This document shows, one piece after another, positions 55,855 to 64,000 of a stretch of DNA of 64,000 nt (positions are counted from its first letter, which is position 1; every line of letters begins with the position of its first letter). Origin of the DNA: Ekhidna sp964289745 (GTDB taxonomy: Bacteria; Bacteroidota; Bacteroidia; Cytophagales; Cyclobacteriaceae). The position numbers and the translations under genes are program-made. Under the pieces are notes generated by a model. The model made no database searches, had not been told where the DNA came from, and saw nothing but the letters and a program-made list of their open reading frames with translations. The stretch is taken from assembly GCA_964289745.1 (NCBI GenBank), contig CAXYMM010000002.1, positions 434,001-498,000 on the forward strand. The letters are read 5' to 3'.

Positions 55855-56195
55855 ATGGACACCATAGCTAGAAGTGTACTGGGTTCCTTCGTTTCATTTC
55901 TTGGGGGAGGCTATTTAGAGCAACAAAATTTTTTTGAGAGCCTCAATGATGAATGCTCTAGTAGCGATTATGAGGTCCAAAATATCTTTACCTGAATTCC
56001 TGAATTAGTGTACCAAAGCATAGATTCCAACTTGGTTATCAATGAAGAGTCCTTAAATAAAGATTTAATTAATGCCATTGCGACAGGAACTTTCGGTGAG
56101 GTAAACTGATATCGAATGGGAATGTTGGAGGCATATTATTTCCGTCTATGCTTAGTGTGGTTTTGGAACTTTTAGCTCTAAAGGAAAACAGATAG
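55855..56195 (+). pseudogene. decayed gene of unknown function with in-frame TGA codons
   Basis: From ATG 55855 a coding-like frame reads DTIARSVLGSFVSFLGGGYL and FFESLNDECSSSDYEVQNIF. It is cut by TGA at 55993, continues IPELVYQSIDSNLVINEESL, then KDLINAIATGTFGEVN, and is cut by TGA at 56107. A further TGA lies just before the ATG (55852). A different frame then reads NGNVGGILFPSMLSVVLELLALKEN to TAG 56195. Each TGA is one G-to-A change from TGG (Trp). The pattern is that of a pseudogene after frameshift and nonsense mutations. I do not recognise the ancestor. Confidence 0.5.
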
Positions 56196-56320
56196 GAAGT
56201 ATTACCCCTTATTGTCAATCCGATTTTCCGAACTTATAATTAAAGCTCTTATGGCTTCAACATTAGCCACTATAATAGCAACTACCTGCGCAGACACACT
56301 TTTTAGCTAATTTTGAATTT

Positions 56321-57184
56321 ATGAAGAACATTCTTCTTGTTTTATTCTCTGCCTTTCTATTGTTTGGATGTGGTAAAGACAGTGATGCCGATACGTTTGA
56401 AGAACAATTGGCATTAGATTTGATAAGTATTGACGATTATTTAGCGGAGAATAATATTACGCATCAAATTCATAGTTCCAAAATCCGATATGTATTAAGC
56501 GAAAAGCAAGAAGGCAAATCACCGTCTATTAAGAATGAAGTTGCTGTAAGGTATCAATCGTTTCTTTTGACAGGAGAAAAAGTTGCAGAAGACACCATCG
56601 GTCTTACTGTCTCGGTAGCAAACAGTATTCAGGCATGGCGGCACATGATTTTGGAGATGAAGGAAGGTGATGTTTTAACAATGTATGCCCCCTCTGTATA
56701 TTGCTTTGGAGCTACTGGACGAAGAAATGTACCACCTAATACGAATTTGATTTTTGAAATAGAACTTTTGTATGTAATCGAAAATGCAGACGAGCAATTT
56801 TCCGCCGAACTAGCGATAATTGATGAATACCTCGACGAAAGTGAGATAGACCATGAAGTAAATGAATCGGGAATAAGGTATGTAGTATCAAAAACTGGGA
56901 CAGGAAATTCACCTGCTACCAATAAAACAGTATCGGTAAGGTACAAAGGGACTTTTCTAAATGGGGTAGTTTTTGATAGTAACGAAACAGGAGCTACCTT
57001 CACTCTAGACGATCTAATCGAAGCATGGCAAATAATGATACCTACTATGAAACTTGGAGGCAAAATCACGATTTATGCTCCCTCTAGATACTGCTATGAG
57101 GCCAAGGGCAATAGTATTATCCCCCCCAATACTACACTAGTATTTGAAATAGAACTTCTTCAAATTGATGAGATTAAAATCTAG
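56321..57184 (+). CDS. lipoprotein with two FKBP-type peptidyl-prolyl isomerase domains
   Basis: A 287-residue lipoprotein (LLVLFSAFLLFGCGKDSDAD, Cys 17). Two similar halves each have a short helix-rich linker (IDDYLAENNITHQIHSS; IDEYLDESEIDHEVNES) and an FKBP domain. The second keeps VSVRYKGTFLNGVVFDSN, LIEAWQIMIPTMKLGGKITIYAPSRY and IPPNTTLVFEIELL. The first is more degraded (no FDS motif; VRYQSFLLTGEKVAED) and may only bind. Presumed to help protein folding in the periplasm or outer membrane. It converges on pckA. Confidence 0.9.
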   Translation: MKNILLVLFSAFLLFGCGKDSDADTFEEQLALDLISIDDYLAENNITHQIHSSKIRYVLSEKQEGKSPSIKNEVAVRYQSFLLTGEKVAEDTIGLTVSVANSIQAWRHMILEMKEGDVLTMYAPSVYCFGATGRRNVPPNTNLIFEIELLYVIENADEQFSAELAIIDEYLDESEIDHEVNESGIRYVVSKTGTGNSPATNKTVSVRYKGTFLNGVVFDSNETGATFTLDDLIEAWQIMIPTMKLGGKITIYAPSRYCYEAKGNSIIPPNTTLVFEIELLQIDEIKI

Positions 57185-57192
57185 CGAGTAAT

Positions 57193-57216
57193 AAAAAAAC
57201 TCAGACAAATTCTGAG
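57193..57216 (-). terminator. intrinsic terminator behind pckA
   Basis: On the minus strand CTCAG pairs with CTGAG (57200-57204 with 57212-57216, 7-nt loop), followed directly by seven T (57193-57199). It lies between convergent pckA and the FKBP gene. A T6 run on the plus strand at 57225-57230 might give weak termination in the other direction. Confidence 0.75.
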
Positions 57217-57248
57217 CTTATTGGTTTTTTGAGCTATCTACTTAAAGC

Positions 57249-58862
57249 TTAATACTTTGCGTTCTTCGAAGGACCACCTGCCATTATTTCATTATTGGCA
57301 AACTCTTCAAACTTCTTAAAGTTATCAATGAATCTTCTGGCTAGTTCTTTGGCTTTTTTGTAGAAAGCTTCATCATTTTTCCAGGTTTCCCTTGGGCTTA
57401 GCATTTCACCAGGAACATCGGGACAAGTAGTTGGGATTTCAGTTCCGAAGATAGAGTGAGTCCGATATCCCACATTATCAAGCTGTCCATTCAATGCAGC
57501 GGTAATCATGGCTCGTGTATATTTTAAACTGATTCTACTGCCCACACCATATGAACCACCTGTCCAACCTGTATTAATAAGCCAAACCTTCACATCATGC
57601 TGATTCATTTTCTCGCCAAGCATTTCTGCATACTTGGTGGGGTGTAAAGGTAGAAATGGAGCACCGAAACAAGCTGAAAATACTGGTTCTGGTTCTGTAA
57701 CACCTGCTTCCGTTCCGGCTACCTTCGAAGTATAACCCGAGATAAAGTGATACATGGCTTGCCCTTTTGATAGCTTTTGAATAGGTGGGATTATTCCAGA
57801 CGCATCGCAGGTTAGGAAGAAAATATTTTTAGGTGTACCCCCAATAGAAGGTTCTACGGAATTCCGAATATAATGGATTGGATAGGAAGCTCTTGTGTTT
57901 TCAGTAACGATGCCACTTTCGTAGTCCACCTCTCTTGACCCTTCCTTGAATCGGGTATTTTCCAGAATGGCACCATACCCAATCGCTTTATATATGTCAG
58001 GTTCTTTCTCTTCCGAAAGGTCTATGACTTTAGCATAACATCCCCCTTCAAAGTTGAAAACATTTTTGCTAGCCCAGCCGTGTTCATCATCTCCTATTAA
58101 AAGTCTTTTGGGGTCTGCCGATAACGTAGTTTTACCTGTTCCGGATAATCCGAAAAAAATTGCAGTGTCTGTATGATTTAAAGCCATATTTGCAGAGCAA
58201 TGCATGCTCAGTACATTTTCATCATGAGGTAATATGAAATTCAAAACAGAAAAAATACCCTTTTTCATTTCTCCTGAATAGGCTGTACCCCCAATAAGAA
58301 TCATTCGTCTAGTAAAGTTGATAACTGCAAAGTTCGATTGTCTGGTACCATCCGTTTCAGGATCGGCCAGAAATTCAGGTACACAGAGTATAGTGAAGTT
58401 CGGATTAAAATTTTTGAGCTTGTAATCTTCAGGTCTTAAGAACATGTTGTAGGCAAAGAGATTGTGCCAAGCCATTGTATTAATGACTCTTACCCTCAGT
58501 CGGTGTGTTTTATCAGCCCCAGCGTATGCTTCTCTTACAAAAACTTTTTTGTCGACAATAAACTTCACCATCTTGTCGTAGAGTTTATCGAAATTCTCAG
58601 GAGAGAATGGTTGATTTATATTCCCCCACCATACAGCATCTTTTGTGGTTTCATCTTCCACAATAAACCTATCTTTAGGAGACCTACCTGTGAATTTTCC
58701 AGTATCGCACATCAAAGCACCAGTCGAAGTGAGTACTCCCTCTCCACTTTTTAAGACTTCTTCAATAAGTTCTGGTTGACTCAAGTTCCAGTATGCTTCT
58801 TTTACCGTGATCCCTAAATTAGATAGGTCATTGAGAGAAGATTTTACGCCGAATTCCTGCAT
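57249..58862 (-). CDS. pckA: phosphoenolpyruvate carboxykinase (ATP)
   Basis: Converts oxaloacetate and ATP to phosphoenolpyruvate, the entry step of gluconeogenesis. 537 residues. The ATP-type P-loop is GLSGTGKTTLSAD (238-250); metal and substrate motifs include FTGRSPKDRF, MHCSANM, GDDEHGW and NTRASYPIHYI. The P-loop with SGTGKT, not the GTP-type, settles the cofactor. Single gene; a sodium/solute symporter lies 93 nt upstream in the same direction. Confidence 0.96.
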   Translation of the reverse strand: MQEFGVKSSLNDLSNLGITVKEAYWNLSQPELIEEVLKSGEGVLTSTGALMCDTGKFTGRSPKDRFIVEDETTKDAVWWGNINQPFSPENFDKLYDKMVKFIVDKKVFVREAYAGADKTHRLRVRVINTMAWHNLFAYNMFLRPEDYKLKNFNPNFTILCVPEFLADPETDGTRQSNFAVINFTRRMILIGGTAYSGEMKKGIFSVLNFILPHDENVLSMHCSANMALNHTDTAIFFGLSGTGKTTLSADPKRLLIGDDEHGWASKNVFNFEGGCYAKVIDLSEEKEPDIYKAIGYGAILENTRFKEGSREVDYESGIVTENTRASYPIHYIRNSVEPSIGGTPKNIFFLTCDASGIIPPIQKLSKGQAMYHFISGYTSKVAGTEAGVTEPEPVFSACFGAPFLPLHPTKYAEMLGEKMNQHDVKVWLINTGWTGGSYGVGSRISLKYTRAMITAALNGQLDNVGYRTHSIFGTEIPTTCPDVPGEMLSPRETWKNDEAFYKKAKELARRFIDNFKKFEEFANNEIMAGGPSKNAKY

Positions 58863-58955
58863 ATTTTATCAATATTTACGTGGACTATAATTTATAACTT
58901 TAATAAAAATCGTTAAAAAACATACTCCTCAATCGTTTGCGTGAAATTAAACCAT

Positions 58956-60443
58956 CTAATCTTTCTCGAAGAAAGGTTTCAAAATTTCTTTTTCAGTCGG
59001 CTTGGTTAAAAGACTAGTAATCACGAGAGCAAGAACGGATGCAATGAGCGCAGGGATTGCCACCATTTTTGAATCATATGGGAATGAAATTATAAAAAGA
59101 TCTAAATCAACATCAGAACGATTGAGTACTTCTATCACAATTACTGAGAGCATTCCTGCCAAAATCGATGCAATTCCACCCTCTTTTGTTACTCTCTTCC
59201 AGAAAAAAGTGGCGAGTAAAGGAGGAGCTAGAGCCGCACCTATCATAGTGTAGGAAATAAATGCCATCGAAAGGATTTCCTCAAACTGAGTCATGATGAG
59301 GTACGCAATAAATCCGAGGATTACAATTGCGACCCTTTGAACACGCAGTTTTGTTCTTTCTGTCATGCTCTTGTTGAAATATTTTTCAAATATGTCTCTA
59401 GAAAAGTTGGTGGATGTAACCATTAAAAAGGTATTTCCTGTGGAAAGTATTATCGCAGCTCCACCGGCAAAAAGAAGCGAACCGATGAAGGGAGGTAGTT
59501 GTTCAAACCCGATCCTTAAAATTATTTCCTCAGACATCGGCGCATTCACTGAGCCATCTGGTAGAAAAAATCGAGGATCATCTGCATAGATTGCAAACCC
59601 GACAACTGCAAGTACACACATAAGAAACTCGATGCCTACTACCCCAATAAACATACCCATCACTGCTTTTTTAGCTGATTTCGCATCTTTGGCTGAAGAA
59701 AATTTTTGGTACACACTACTCTCACTTAGAAGCAAGATGAGTGTAGGCAACATGATGCCGAGATACCAAGTGGGCTCGTGCCCTTCTAATACAGATAAGT
59801 GATCTGGACTTACTTCATTGATGGTTTCTACTACGTTACTCCAACCACCAAAACCTGAAATGGCAACGGGGACAGCCAAAATAATGGCGACAATCATGAT
59901 AATACCATTGAAGATATCGATGGAAACAATTGAAACCATTCCAGCCAATGCCGTAAAGACTATGATTGTGAAGAAGGTAATCAAGGTTCCTTGTTCAATT
60001 GAAATACCTCCTTCAGTAAGGATTGACAGAAAACGTCCGCCCCCCTTGAATTGATAACCCGCAATAATGAGATATGCCACCATGATCGTGATCGAGCCCA
60101 GTAATTTTGCAATAGAGGAGTATCGCTTTTCTAAAATATCCGTAAGGGTGTATTGAGAGATCCTTCTAACTCTTGCTGCAATAAAATAAACAGCCAGAAT
60201 GCCTATCCATGCCCCCATGGAAAACCAAAGCTCTGAAAAGCCTACCTGAAAGGTAAGTCCAGCAGTTCCAAATAAGCTGCCTGAACCTATCCACGTAGTG
60301 ACAAGTGTTCCCACTAATAAGTAAACAGGTACGCTTCGTCCTGCTAAAACAAAATCTTCTTCGCTTTTTACAGTTCTACTTTTGTAAATTATAATTCCTG
60401 CCAAAATAAGGATATATGCGATGGTAACAATAATATAAGTCAC
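58956..60443 (-). CDS. sodium:solute symporter (SSS family)
   Basis: A 495-residue integral membrane protein with about 13 hydrophobic segments. It starts YIIVTIAYILILAGIIIYKSR and carries the SSS-family GRSVPVYLLVGTLVTTWIGSGSLFG region, a loop with ARVRRISQYTLTDILEKRY, and LLFAGGAAIILSTGNTFLMVTSTNFSRDIFEKY. Substrate cannot be told from sequence (sugar, amino acid, proline or organic acid are all known). Ends in a charged tail (KPTEKEILKPFFEKD). It may be cotranscribed with pckA. Confidence 0.92.
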   Translation of the reverse strand: MTYIIVTIAYILILAGIIIYKSRTVKSEEDFVLAGRSVPVYLLVGTLVTTWIGSGSLFGTAGLTFQVGFSELWFSMGAWIGILAVYFIAARVRRISQYTLTDILEKRYSSIAKLLGSITIMVAYLIIAGYQFKGGGRFLSILTEGGISIEQGTLITFFTIIVFTALAGMVSIVSIDIFNGIIMIVAIILAVPVAISGFGGWSNVVETINEVSPDHLSVLEGHEPTWYLGIMLPTLILLLSESSVYQKFSSAKDAKSAKKAVMGMFIGVVGIEFLMCVLAVVGFAIYADDPRFFLPDGSVNAPMSEEIILRIGFEQLPPFIGSLLFAGGAAIILSTGNTFLMVTSTNFSRDIFEKYFNKSMTERTKLRVQRVAIVILGFIAYLIMTQFEEILSMAFISYTMIGAALAPPLLATFFWKRVTKEGGIASILAGMLSVIVIEVLNRSDVDLDLFIISFPYDSKMVAIPALIASVLALVITSLLTKPTEKEILKPFFEKD

Positions 60444-60582
60444 GTTGCTAATTTTTTAAGATGAAGCGAAGATAGTTATTCTCTAGAATGGTATTTATAC
60501 CTTCTATCACCTCTTAAAGCCTTTAATATTCAGAAGCCATAATTTAGAGGTGACCACGTTGGTCTTATTTTTTGCGAAATCG

Positions 60583-60613
60583 TTTTAATTAGACCTAAGT
60601 AGGTTTAATTTTG
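60583..60613 (+). promoter_or_regulatory. candidate promoter of the thr leader
   Basis: TAATTTTG (60606-60613) matches TAnnTTTG exactly. TTTA at 60583-60586 sits 19 nt upstream, one base off the -33 TTTG. The start point would fall near 60619, so the leader peptide's ATG (60621) would be at the very 5' end of the transcript. Confidence 0.4.
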
Positions 60614-60620
60614 GTATTTG

Positions 60621-60698
60621 ATGAAAGAAACAATAACTATTATTTCGACTATTACTGAAAGTATTCTTGCTAAGGTAATGGTGCGTAAAGAATGGTAG
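60621..60698 (+). CDS. threonine/isoleucine leader peptide of thrA
   Basis: ATG 60621 to TAG 60698, 25 codons: MKETITIISTITESILAKVM, then VRKEW. Codons 4-12 contain four Thr and four Ile codons in nine positions, with another Ile at 15, the same kind of composition as the E. coli thrL peptide. It lies 24 nt before an intrinsic terminator placed directly before thrA. Its codons for Val-Arg-Lys include GCGTA (60683-60687), complementary to the terminator's 5' arm. Strong by pattern; translation not shown. Confidence 0.8.
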   Translation: MKETITIISTITESILAKVMVRKEW

Positions 60699-60721
60699 TT
60701 GAAAAATGATGAAAAAAAGCT

Positions 60722-60756
60722 ACGCCACTCTTTAATAACAAGGATGGCGTTTTTTT
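60722..60756 (+). terminator. attenuator terminator before thrA
   Basis: ACGCCA (60722-60727) pairs with TGGCGT (60745-60750), extendable after one mismatch by four more pairs around a 7-nt loop. Seven T follow (60750-60756). It ends 16 nt before the thrA ATG, so it can only regulate thrA, not end an upstream gene. The 5' arm TACGC can instead pair with GCGTA inside the leader peptide ORF. Confidence 0.82.
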
Positions 60757-60772
60757 ATGCCCAACAGATATT

Positions 60773-63193
60773 ATGAAAGTATTAAAATTTGGAGGTACTT
60801 CTGTAAAGGATGCAAAAGCACTCCGACAAGTCAAAGACATTATTTCAAGATATGACTCGAATATTGTAGTGGTTGTGTCTGCTGCTGGAGGCACCACAGA
60901 CGAATTGCTCAAAATAGCGAATATGGCAAATTTGGGCGATTCTGCCTATTTGAATTCAATAGATTCACTTCAAAAGCAGCACGTAGATTTGCATGAAGAG
61001 TTAGTGGGTGAAGGAACAGGTGATCAATTAAACGGATACTTCGATCAGCTTAGAAGAATATGCGAGGGAGTCTTTTTATTAAAAGAACTTACAAATAAAA
61101 GTCAGGATTTTATACTGGGCACTGGCGAACTTCTGTCATCCGTTATTATGACCTCTTATTTGGAAAGTTCAGGTCTTCAAGCGAAATGGTGGGACTCTCG
61201 CGAGTTAATCGTGACCAATGATCGCTTTGGGCAGGCCATTGTAAATTTTGAGCAGACAGGAAATAAGTTGAGAGAAGCTAAAAAAAAATTTGATCAAATT
61301 AATATTCTCCCAGGCTTTATCGCCTCTACGGAAGCAAACGAGATGACTACTTTAGGTAGGGGAGGATCCGACTATACCGCTTCTATTATTGCAGCTGAGA
61401 TAAGTGCGGAACTCCTGGAGATATGGACGGACGTAGATGGTATAATGACAGCGGATCCCCGAAGAGTTAAGCCTTCGCAAACGCTAAATCAAGTATCATA
61501 CGAAGAGGCACTGGAACTTTCCTACTTCGGTGCTAAAGTTATCTATGCTCAAAGCATTGCCCCTGTCCTGAAAACGGGTATTGAGGTGAAGGTTATGAAC
61601 ACCTTTTCACCTGAAAAAGAAGGAACGCTGATAACATCTGATGCCAAAGATTCACTCCTTATCAAAGGAATTTCTAGTATTGATAATATTTCCATCCTGT
61701 CTATTGTGGGTAGCTCATTGCAGCGTACTGATGATTTTTTTCCTAGGCTTTTCAAAGCACTAGGCGATTACGGCATTAGCATTGTATTTATGACCCACAG
61801 TAATGCCGCATTGACGGTTACCCTTGGTTTTAGAACAAGCATAGCTGGCAAAGCCTATGATGTCTTGAAAGAAGAATTTAATGGTCATGAGGAGCAAGAA
61901 GTTATTCAAAGCACCAGTTTTGAAAAAGGGTATGCTTTGCTTGCTTTGATAGGCTCGAATATGAAAGATCAGATCGGGGTGAGCGGAACCATGTTTAATG
62001 TACTTGGAAGAAATGGCATTAGCATTAAAGCCATATCACAAGGTTCTTCCGAACGAAACATTTCGGCCATTATTCCGAAGGAGGATCTAGACAAAGCACT
62101 AAATGTATTGCATGAAAGTTTCTTCCTGTCGAAGGTAAAACGAATTAACCTCTTCATTATAGGAGTGGGAAATGTAGGAGAAGCGTTTTTAAGTCAACTT
62201 TCCCAACAGTTTTTGTTCTTAAAGGAAAATCACCAACTCAACATTAAGGTTATTGGAGTGGCGAATTCCAGAATCATGGCTTTTGAAAAAGACGGAATCC
62301 CACTCTCTAAATGGAAGGATCATTTAGCCAAAGGCGAAAAGTTTACTAAAGAAGCTTATATTAAAAAAATGGTAAACTTGAATTATCGAAGTGCCATTTT
62401 TGTAGACATCACCGCTTCCAATGACATAGCCAGCATGTATCTGCCTATTTTAGAAGAGAGCATATCTGTTGTTACGCCTAATAAAATAGCGGCAACAAGA
62501 TCACAAGAGCATTACCTAAATCTCAAAGCAGCAACTAAGAAATACCACAGCCAGTTCTTAATCGAAACAAACGTTTGCGCAGGTCTACCGATCCTATCTA
62601 CATTAAACGATCTGGTGAGAAGTGGAGATAAAGTAGTTAAGCTACAAGCTGTACTTTCTGGTACGTTAAATTTTTTGTTCAATGAGTACAATGGAACAGA
62701 ATCTTTTGCCAGTGTGATTAAAAAAGCCAAGGAGCTGGGGTATACGGAACCTGATCCTCGACTCGATCTATCTGGTGAGGATGTGTTGCGTAAGCTACTT
62801 ATTTTGATCCGTGAGAGTGGCTATCAAATGGAAATGGAACAAATTGAAGCCACTTCTTTTTTGCCTGTTTCTTGTCAAAAATGCAAAGACCTAGGTGATT
62901 TTTATGAAAAAGTGGAGGCAGAGGAAGCGTACTTCAAATCGCTCTTTGAGAAAGCACAAGCAAATGGCACTCGCCTAAAAGTGATAGCATCTTATAGCGA
63001 AGGAAAAGGCACCTTTAGTTTGACCGAAGTGCCAGACAATCACCCTTTTTATAACCTAGAAGGAAAAGACAATGTAGTACTATTTTACACGAGTCGGTAT
63101 AGTGAGCAACCCATGGTTATCAAAGGCGCTGGTGCTGGTGCTGAGGTTACCGCCTCGGGAATATTCGCCGATATTTTACGAATTGCACAATAA
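60773..63193 (+). CDS. thrA: bifunctional aspartate kinase / homoserine dehydrogenase I
   Basis: Catalyses the first and third steps from aspartate to homoserine, the precursor of threonine and methionine. 806 residues: kinase domain at about 1-300 (KFGGTSV at 4-10, GRGGSDYTASIIAAEI, EIWTDVDGIMTADPR), regulatory ACT domains at about 300-460 with GVSGTMFNVLGRNGISIKAI, and homoserine dehydrogenase from about 465 (LFIIGVGNVGEAFLSQL, then VVTPNKIA, GAGAGAEVTASGIFADI). Regulated by the threonine/isoleucine attenuator just upstream and probably by feedback through the ACT domains. thrB follows after 10 nt. Confidence 0.96.
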   Translation: MKVLKFGGTSVKDAKALRQVKDIISRYDSNIVVVVSAAGGTTDELLKIANMANLGDSAYLNSIDSLQKQHVDLHEELVGEGTGDQLNGYFDQLRRICEGVFLLKELTNKSQDFILGTGELLSSVIMTSYLESSGLQAKWWDSRELIVTNDRFGQAIVNFEQTGNKLREAKKKFDQINILPGFIASTEANEMTTLGRGGSDYTASIIAAEISAELLEIWTDVDGIMTADPRRVKPSQTLNQVSYEEALELSYFGAKVIYAQSIAPVLKTGIEVKVMNTFSPEKEGTLITSDAKDSLLIKGISSIDNISILSIVGSSLQRTDDFFPRLFKALGDYGISIVFMTHSNAALTVTLGFRTSIAGKAYDVLKEEFNGHEEQEVIQSTSFEKGYALLALIGSNMKDQIGVSGTMFNVLGRNGISIKAISQGSSERNISAIIPKEDLDKALNVLHESFFLSKVKRINLFIIGVGNVGEAFLSQLSQQFLFLKENHQLNIKVIGVANSRIMAFEKDGIPLSKWKDHLAKGEKFTKEAYIKKMVNLNYRSAIFVDITASNDIASMYLPILEESISVVTPNKIAATRSQEHYLNLKAATKKYHSQFLIETNVCAGLPILSTLNDLVRSGDKVVKLQAVLSGTLNFLFNEYNGTESFASVIKKAKELGYTEPDPRLDLSGEDVLRKLLILIRESGYQMEMEQIEATSFLPVSCQKCKDLGDFYEKVEAEEAYFKSLFEKAQANGTRLKVIASYSEGKGTFSLTEVPDNHPFYNLEGKDNVVLFYTSRYSEQPMVIKGAGAGAEVTASGIFADILRIAQ

Positions 63194-63203
63194 AATAATT
63201 AAA

Positions 63204-64000
63204 ATGAAAAAAATCAAGGTGTTTGCACCCGCTTCGGTCGCCAATGTGGGTTGTGGGTATGATACGATGGGTTTTGCGTTGGATCGTATTGGAGAAGAGT
63301 TAATTCTGACTAAGCGTGCAGACGAACAGCTGGTGATAAAAGATATTATTGGCGCAAGCTTGAGCAGAGAAGCGTCTCAAAATGTAGCAACGATTTCAAT
63401 AAAATCATTTTTAAATTATATTGATTCTAAACAGGGGTTTGATGTGACAATCATCAAGCATTTTAAGCCAGGTAGTGGCCTTGGTTCTAGTGCGAGTAGT
63501 GCATCTGGTGCTGTGTTTGCCGCAAATGAGTTGTTAAATAACCCTTTGCCTAAGGCAGAACTGTTGCAATTTGCCCTTGAAGGAGAAGCATTTGCCTCGA
63601 AGAGCTATCATGCAGATAACGTAGCCCCATCTTTGTTAGGTGGGTTTCAGGTAATTAGAGGGTATGACCCGTTGGATTTTTTCGAAGTAAAAACGGCATT
63701 AGACTTACATGTTTTGATCGTGTTTCCAGATGTACAAGTAAAAACGGTAGATTCTAAAGGACTAGTGCCAAGAGAGCTTCCAGTTGTAATTGCCAGAAAC
63801 CAATGGGCTAATACTGCTGCATTAATTCAAGCTTTGAATGTTGGGAATACTGAACTGTTAAAAAAGGCTATAAAAGACTATGTCGCAGAGCCGGCAAGAA
63901 AGGTATTGATTCCAAAATATGATGATGTGCAACGCATAGCTGAAAACTTAGGAGTCGTTGGATTCAATATCTCTGGTTCTGGGCCTAGTATGTTTTCTTT
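63204..64000 (+). CDS. thrB: homoserine kinase (partial, runs off the window)
   Basis: Phosphorylates homoserine for threonine synthesis. ATG 63204, 10 nt after thrA; the frame is open to the last base, about 265 codons. GHMP-kinase features: start KKIKVFAPASVANVGCGYDTMGFAL, the ATP-binding motif PGSGLGSSASSASGAVFAAN, and VGFNISGSGPSMF near the edge. HADNVAPSLLGGFQVIRG is also typical. The end of the gene and probably thrC lie outside. Confidence 0.95.
   Translation, partial: MKKIKVFAPASVANVGCGYDTMGFALDRIGEELILTKRADEQLVIKDIIGASLSREASQNVATISIKSFLNYIDSKQGFDVTIIKHFKPGSGLGSSASSASGAVFAANELLNNPLPKAELLQFALEGEAFASKSYHADNVAPSLLGGFQVIRGYDPLDFFEVKTALDLHVLIVFPDVQVKTVDSKGLVPRELPVVIARNQWANTAALIQALNVGNTELLKKAIKDYVAEPARKVLIPKYDDVQRIAENLGVVGFNISGSGPSMFS

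Noticed and set aside
55852..56109. TGA read as selenocysteine or tryptophan
   Set aside because: No SECIS-like hairpin was noticed after the TGA codons, normal genes end with TGA here, and frameshifts flank the region, so decay is the simpler reading.
60552..60570. GACCA-CGT-TGGTC hairpin followed by a T-rich run, as a terminator
   Set aside because: It fits a short plus-strand terminator, but no plus-strand gene lies upstream to be terminated; kept only as a curiosity.
1..64000. Phage, insertion sequence, CRISPR or toxin-antitoxin locus
   Set aside because: I saw no transposase, integrase, repeat-spacer pattern or recognisable toxin/antitoxin pair on either strand.

Overview
The window reads as chromosome of a member of the Bacteroidota, most likely order Cytophagales. 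Supporting signs are TonB-dependent receptors with carboxypeptidase-like N-domains, a subtilase ending in a type IX secretion (T9SS) sorting domain, DUF3467 directly behind rpoC, two TAnnTTTG-type -7 elements, a YpdA-type thioredoxin-reductase-like enzyme, and AT-rich intergenic DNA. No phage, insertion sequence, CRISPR array or rRNA was seen. Most genes are housekeeping; the interest lies in regulatory leaders and decaying genes.

Layout. 0-9.7 kb: ribosomal/RNA polymerase operon (end of rplA, rplJ, rplL, rpoB, rpoC, DUF3467), with an 11-bp hairpin between rpoB and rpoC. 10-13.7 kb: a secreted M19 dipeptidase convergent with a DPP-IV-like S9 peptidase. 13.8-17.1 kb: a Fur/Zur-type regulator followed by a ZnuD-like TonB receptor and a small lipoprotein. 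The regulator is intact, but both transport genes are broken (a nonsense codon and two frameshifts). 17.1-25.9 kb: fabG, lpdA, metX-metY, a glutaryl-CoA-dehydrogenase-like gene and galE. 26-34.2 kb: an AT-rich glycosyltransferase, a penicillin-acylase-family hydrolase with a small membrane partner, an outer-membrane protein, tRNA-Cys and rpsA. 34.8-41.3 kb: mnmA, a lipoprotein, the T9SS subtilase, rpe and a TonB receptor. 41.3-50 kb: an envelope cluster (LpoB-like and COG3014-like lipoproteins, a barrel protein), gyrA and a TPR protein. 50-57 kb: small orphan ORFs, ypdA, a regulator gene split at a T8 tract, etfBA, a bifunctional nuclease, a decayed gene and a double-FKBP lipoprotein. 57.2-64 kb: pckA, a sodium/solute symporter, and thrA-thrB running off the window.

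Two amino-acid leaders stand out. Before metY (minus strand) a clear SAM-I (S-box) aptamer is followed 12 nt later by a 33-codon ORF ending Cys-Cys-Arg-Ile-Asn-Cys-Cys-stop, then about 130 nt of repeat- and hairpin-containing leader. This suggests dual SAM and cysteine sensing of homocysteine synthesis. Before thrA a 25-codon leader peptide rich in Thr and Ile codons precedes an intrinsic terminator that ends 16 nt before the start codon. Its last codons can pair with the terminator's 5' arm, the classical attenuator design. Both leaders control the aspartate-family pathway (thrA makes homoserine; metX/metY convert it to homocysteine).

Limits: everything was read by eye. Family names rest on motif recognition, start codons are judged from overlaps and signal peptides, and RNA structures are hand-paired.
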